Shown one piece after another: positions 61,400-64,000 of a DNA stretch of 64,000 bases. Numbering within the stretch: the stretch's first letter is position 1; the number at the start of each line of letters is the position of its first letter. The notes below the pieces were generated by a model, which saw only the letters and a list, made by a program, of their open reading frames with translations, did not search any database and was not told the DNA's origin. Both the position numbers and the translations under genes were made by a program. The stretch is from Tomocerus qinae (lineage: Eukaryota > Arthropoda > Collembola > Entomobryomorpha > Tomoceridae), in the NCBI GenBank assembly GCA_020055645.1, contig JAECZT010000029.1, positions 1 to 64,000 on the forward strand, read 5' to 3'.

Positions 61400-64000
61400 A
61401 ATTATTTTTTAAGCTTTTTGGCTCGTACAAGTGTTAAATTATGAATTACAGCATTTCAAGTGTTGAATATCATTTTTTAAACTTTTACGCCTCGTACAAG
61501 TTTTAAATAATGAATTTTTAAATTTCAAGTGTTGAATATCATTTTTTAAACTTTTACGCCTCGTACAAGTTTTAAATAATGAATTTTTAAATTTCAAGTG
61601 TTGAATATCATTTTTTAAACTTTTAGGCCTCGTACAAGTGTTAAATAATGAATTTTTAAATTTCAAGTCTTGAATATCATTTTTTAAACTTTTACGCCTC
61701 GTACAAGTGTTAAATAATGAATTTTTAAATTTCAAGTCTTGAATACACTTTTTTAAACTTTTACGCCTCGTACAAGTGTTAAATTATGAATTTTAAAATT
61801 TCAAGTCTTGAATATCATTTTTTAAACTTTTACGTCTCGTACAAGTGTTAAATTTTGAATTTCAACTCTTGAAAATTATTTTGTAAGCTTTTTGTCCCGT
61901 ACAAGTATTATATCATCAATTTTAACTCTTGAAAATTATTTTTTAAGCTTTTTGGCGCGTAGAAGTTTAAAAAATAATTTAAACTGTTGAATGTTATTTT
62001 TAAGCTTTTTGGCTCGTACAAGTATTAAATCATGAATATTAACTCTTGAAAATTATTTTTTAAGCTTTTTGGCTCGTACAAGTTTAAAAAATAATTAAAA
62101 CTGTTGAATGTTATTTTTAAGCTTTTTGGCTCGTACAAGTATTAAATCATGAATTTTAACTCTTGAAAACTATTTTTTAAGCTTTTTGGCTCGTACAAGT
62201 TTAAAAAATAATTAAAACTGTTGAATGTTATTTTCAAGCTTTTTTTCACGTACAAGTATTAAATCATGAATTTTAACTCTTGAAAATTATTTTTTAAGCT
62301 TTTTGGCTCGTACAAGTGTTAAATTATGAATTACAGCATTTCAAGTGTTGAATATCATTTTTTAAACTTTTACGCCTCGTACAAGTGTTAAATAATGAAT
62401 TTTTAAATTTCAAGTGTTGAATATCATTTTTTCAACTTTTACGCCTCGTACAAGTGTTAAATAATGAATTTTTAAATTTCAAGTCTTGAATATCATTTTT
62501 TAAACTTTTACGCCTCGTACAAGTGTTAAATTAATAATTTTAAAATTTCAAGTCTTGAATATCATTTTATAAACTTTTACGTCTCGTACAAGTGTTAAAT
62601 TATGAATTTCAACTCTTGAAAATTATTTTGTAAGCTTTTTGTCCCGTACAAGTATTGAATCATCAATTTTAACTCTTGAAAATTATTTTTTAAGCTTTTT
62701 GGCGCTTACAAGTTTAAAAAATAATTAAAACTGTTGAATGTTATTTTTAAGCTTTTTGGCTCGTACAAGTATTAAATCATGAATATTAACTCTTGAAAAT
62801 TATTTTTTAAGCTTTTTGGCTCGTACAAGTTTAAAAAATAATTAAAACTGTTGAATGTTATTTTTAAGCTTTTTGGCTCGTACAAGTATTAAATCATGAA
62901 TTTTAACTCTTGAAAACTATTTTTTAAGCTTTTTGGCTCGTACAAGTTTAAAAAATAATTAAAACTGTTGAATGTTATTTTCAAGCTTTTTTTCACGTAC
63001 AAGTATTAAATCATGAATTTTAACTCTTGAAAATTATTTTTTAAGCTTTTTGGCTCGTACAAGTGTTAAATTATGAATTACAGCATTTCAAGTGTTGAAT
63101 ATCATTTTTTAAACTTTTACGCCTCGTACAAGTGTTAAATAATGAATTTTTAAATTTCAAGTGTTGAATATCATTTTTTCAACTTTTACGCCTCGTACAA
63201 GTGTTAAATAATGAATTTTTAAATTTCAAGTCTTGAATATCATTTTTTAAACTTTTACGCCTCGTACAAGTGTTAAATTAATAATTTTAAAATTTCAAGT
63301 CTTGAATATCATTTTTTAAACTTTTACGTCTCGTACAAGTGTTAAATTATGAATTTCAACTCTTGAAAATTATTTTGTAAACTTTTTGTCCCGTACAAGT
63401 ATTAAATCATCAATTTTAACTCTTGAAAATTATTTTTTAAGCTTTTTGGCTCGTAGAAGTTTAAAAAATAATTTAAACTGTTGAATGTTATTTTTAAGCT
63501 TTTTGGCTCGTACAAGTATTAAATCATGAATTTTAACTCTTGAAAATTATTTTTTAAGCTTTTTGGCTCGCACAAGTATTAAATCATGAATTTCAACTCT
63601 TGAAAATTATTTTTTAAGCTTTTTGGCTCGTACAAGTGTTAAATTATGAATTACAGCATTTCAAGAAGCTTTTTGGCTCGTACAAGTATTAAATCATGAA
63701 TTTCAACTCTTGAAAATTATTTTGTAAGCTTTTTGGCTCGTACAAGTGTTAAATTATGAATTACAGCATTTCAAGTGTTGAATATCATTTTTTAAACTTT
63801 TACGCCTCGTACAAGTGTTAAATTATGAATTTTTAAATTTCAAGTCTTGAATATCATTTTTTAAACTTTTACGTCTCGTACAAGTGTTAAATTATGAATT
63901 TCAACTCTTGAAAATTATTTTGTAAGCTTTTTGTCCCGTACAAGTATTAAATCATCAATTTTAACTCTTGAAAATTATTTTTTAAGCTTTTTGGCTCGTA
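61400..64000 (+). repeat. Family 2 units at right end, partial third super-copy
   Basis: The unit 61439-62320 matches 34255-35140 at an offset near 27,183. The next unit, 62330-63079, has the same length class as 40290-41036 and 16639-17389 (749, 746, 750 bp). Near 63629-63678 a C0 monomer is shortened to 50 bp by fusion to an A monomer end. The array continues past the window edge. Confidence 0.75.
63629..63678 (+). repeat. Truncated chimeric monomer (50 bp)
   Basis: C0 up to CATTTCAAG, then directly AAGCTTTTTGGCT of an A/B end. The join shares AAG. It is the shortest monomer I noticed in the right arm, and its length is not a multiple of three. Confidence 0.85.

Larger units (their letters stand above)
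6644..64000 (+). repeat. Family 2 satellite, main right arm (57/60/69-bp monomers in higher-order units)
   Basis: Over 57 kb of uninterrupted tandem monomers. All start with CGTACAAG or a one-base variant and end near AAGCTTTTTGGCT (A, B, F, G), TTTTTGTCC (E), CTTTTACGCCT (C, C0) or CTTTTACGTCT (D). Order is C0-(C)n-D-E-F-G-(A/B)n. The C0 marker GAATTACAGCAT lies near 7930, 8959, 10259, 11491, 12375, 12950, 13385, 14054, 14788, 15361, 15795, 16639, 17389, 18293, 18903, 19793, 20401, 21009, 21671, 22473, 23073, 23923, 24369, 25033, 26320, 26918, 27732, 28119, 28791, 30068, 31096, 31797, 32370, 33035, 34262, 35148, 35720, 36155, 36831, 37553, 38443, 39015, 39447, 40290, 41036, 41926, 42532, 43137, 43806, 44625, 45219, 46038, 46425, 47091, 47911, 48529, 49335, 49949, 50557, 51364, 52023, 52093, 52845, 53867, 54676, 55607, 56546, 57168, 57847, 58627, 59063, 59963, 60538, 61445, 62330, 63079, 63651 and 63761 (each within a few bases). 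No gene or mobile element is seen. Confidence 0.95.

Noticed and set aside
3916..64000. Dozens of 62-98-codon minus-strand open frames (KSLKN and FNSFNYFL repeats)
   Set aside because: They are in-phase translations of the satellite monomers, occur wherever the triple-B or C runs occur, have no non-repeat domain, and are limited only by the stop in the A monomer.
6644..64000. CRISPR array (short regular repeats)
   Set aside because: There are no unique spacers between repeats; the whole 57-69-bp unit is repeated, and monomers vary by class in a tandem-satellite manner.
1..64000. Telomeric repeats
   Set aside because: No TTAGG, TTAGGG, TTTAGGG or TTAGGC tandem runs are present; isolated TTTTAGGCCT occurrences are single-base variants of the C monomer end.
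1..64000. Common origin of the 20-bp and 60-bp satellites (60 = 3 x 20; GAATT and TYGAAA in both)
   Set aside because: Only short, low-complexity matches line up, and the three thirds of the A monomer do not resemble each other or the 20-mer convincingly.

Overview
The window is satellite DNA from end to end. Reading both strands by eye, I found no convincing protein gene, tRNA, rRNA, transposon or CRISPR array. Two unrelated-looking tandem-repeat families fill the 64 kb. They have nested (higher-order) organisation, an orientation switch and many segmental duplications. This points to a eukaryotic chromosome, probably pericentromeric, centromeric or other constitutive heterochromatin, read through by a long-read assembly. 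The sequence gives no safe clue to the species.

Layout. (1) Positions 1-3915 hold family 1, a 20-bp satellite with consensus near CCTCGAAAGAATTCGAGTAG (about 45% GC). Part of it is organised into two tandem higher-order copies of 1,036 bp (1471-2506 and 2507-3542), with an older, internally deleted copy further left. (2) At about 3915 it changes abruptly to family 2, an AT-rich satellite (about 23-25% GC by consensus) whose monomers are 57, 60 or 69 bp. From 3916 to about 6643 family 2 runs in one orientation. (3) At about 6643 the orientation flips, and family 2 continues reversed without interruption to 64000.

Family 2 monomers fall into recognisable classes, named here in right-arm orientation: C0 (69 bp, with GAATTACAGCAT), C (69), D (69, ending ACGTCT), E (60, ending TTTTTGTCC), F (60, with ATCATCAATT), G (57, starting CGTAGAAG), A (60, with ATCATGAATT) and B (57, with AATTAAAACTGTTGAATG). 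They recur in the order C0-(C)n-D-E-F-G-(A/B alternation)-C0, giving higher-order units of about 390 to 1,290 bp. The C0 marker recurs about 80 times. Above this there is a third level: 6.6-21.7 kb is largely colinear with 28.8-43.8 kb at an offset of 22.1-23.7 kb, and a partial third copy lies near 61.4-62.3 kb.

The short minus-strand open frames (up to 286 codons) are by-products. The family 1 20-mer has no stop in any minus-strand frame, and all family 2 monomer lengths are multiples of three. The points of interest are array architecture and evolution: the inversion, the two-satellite junction, nested duplications, local variant domains, chimeric monomers and conserved dyad motifs that could bind protein. 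I found no gene-based system.
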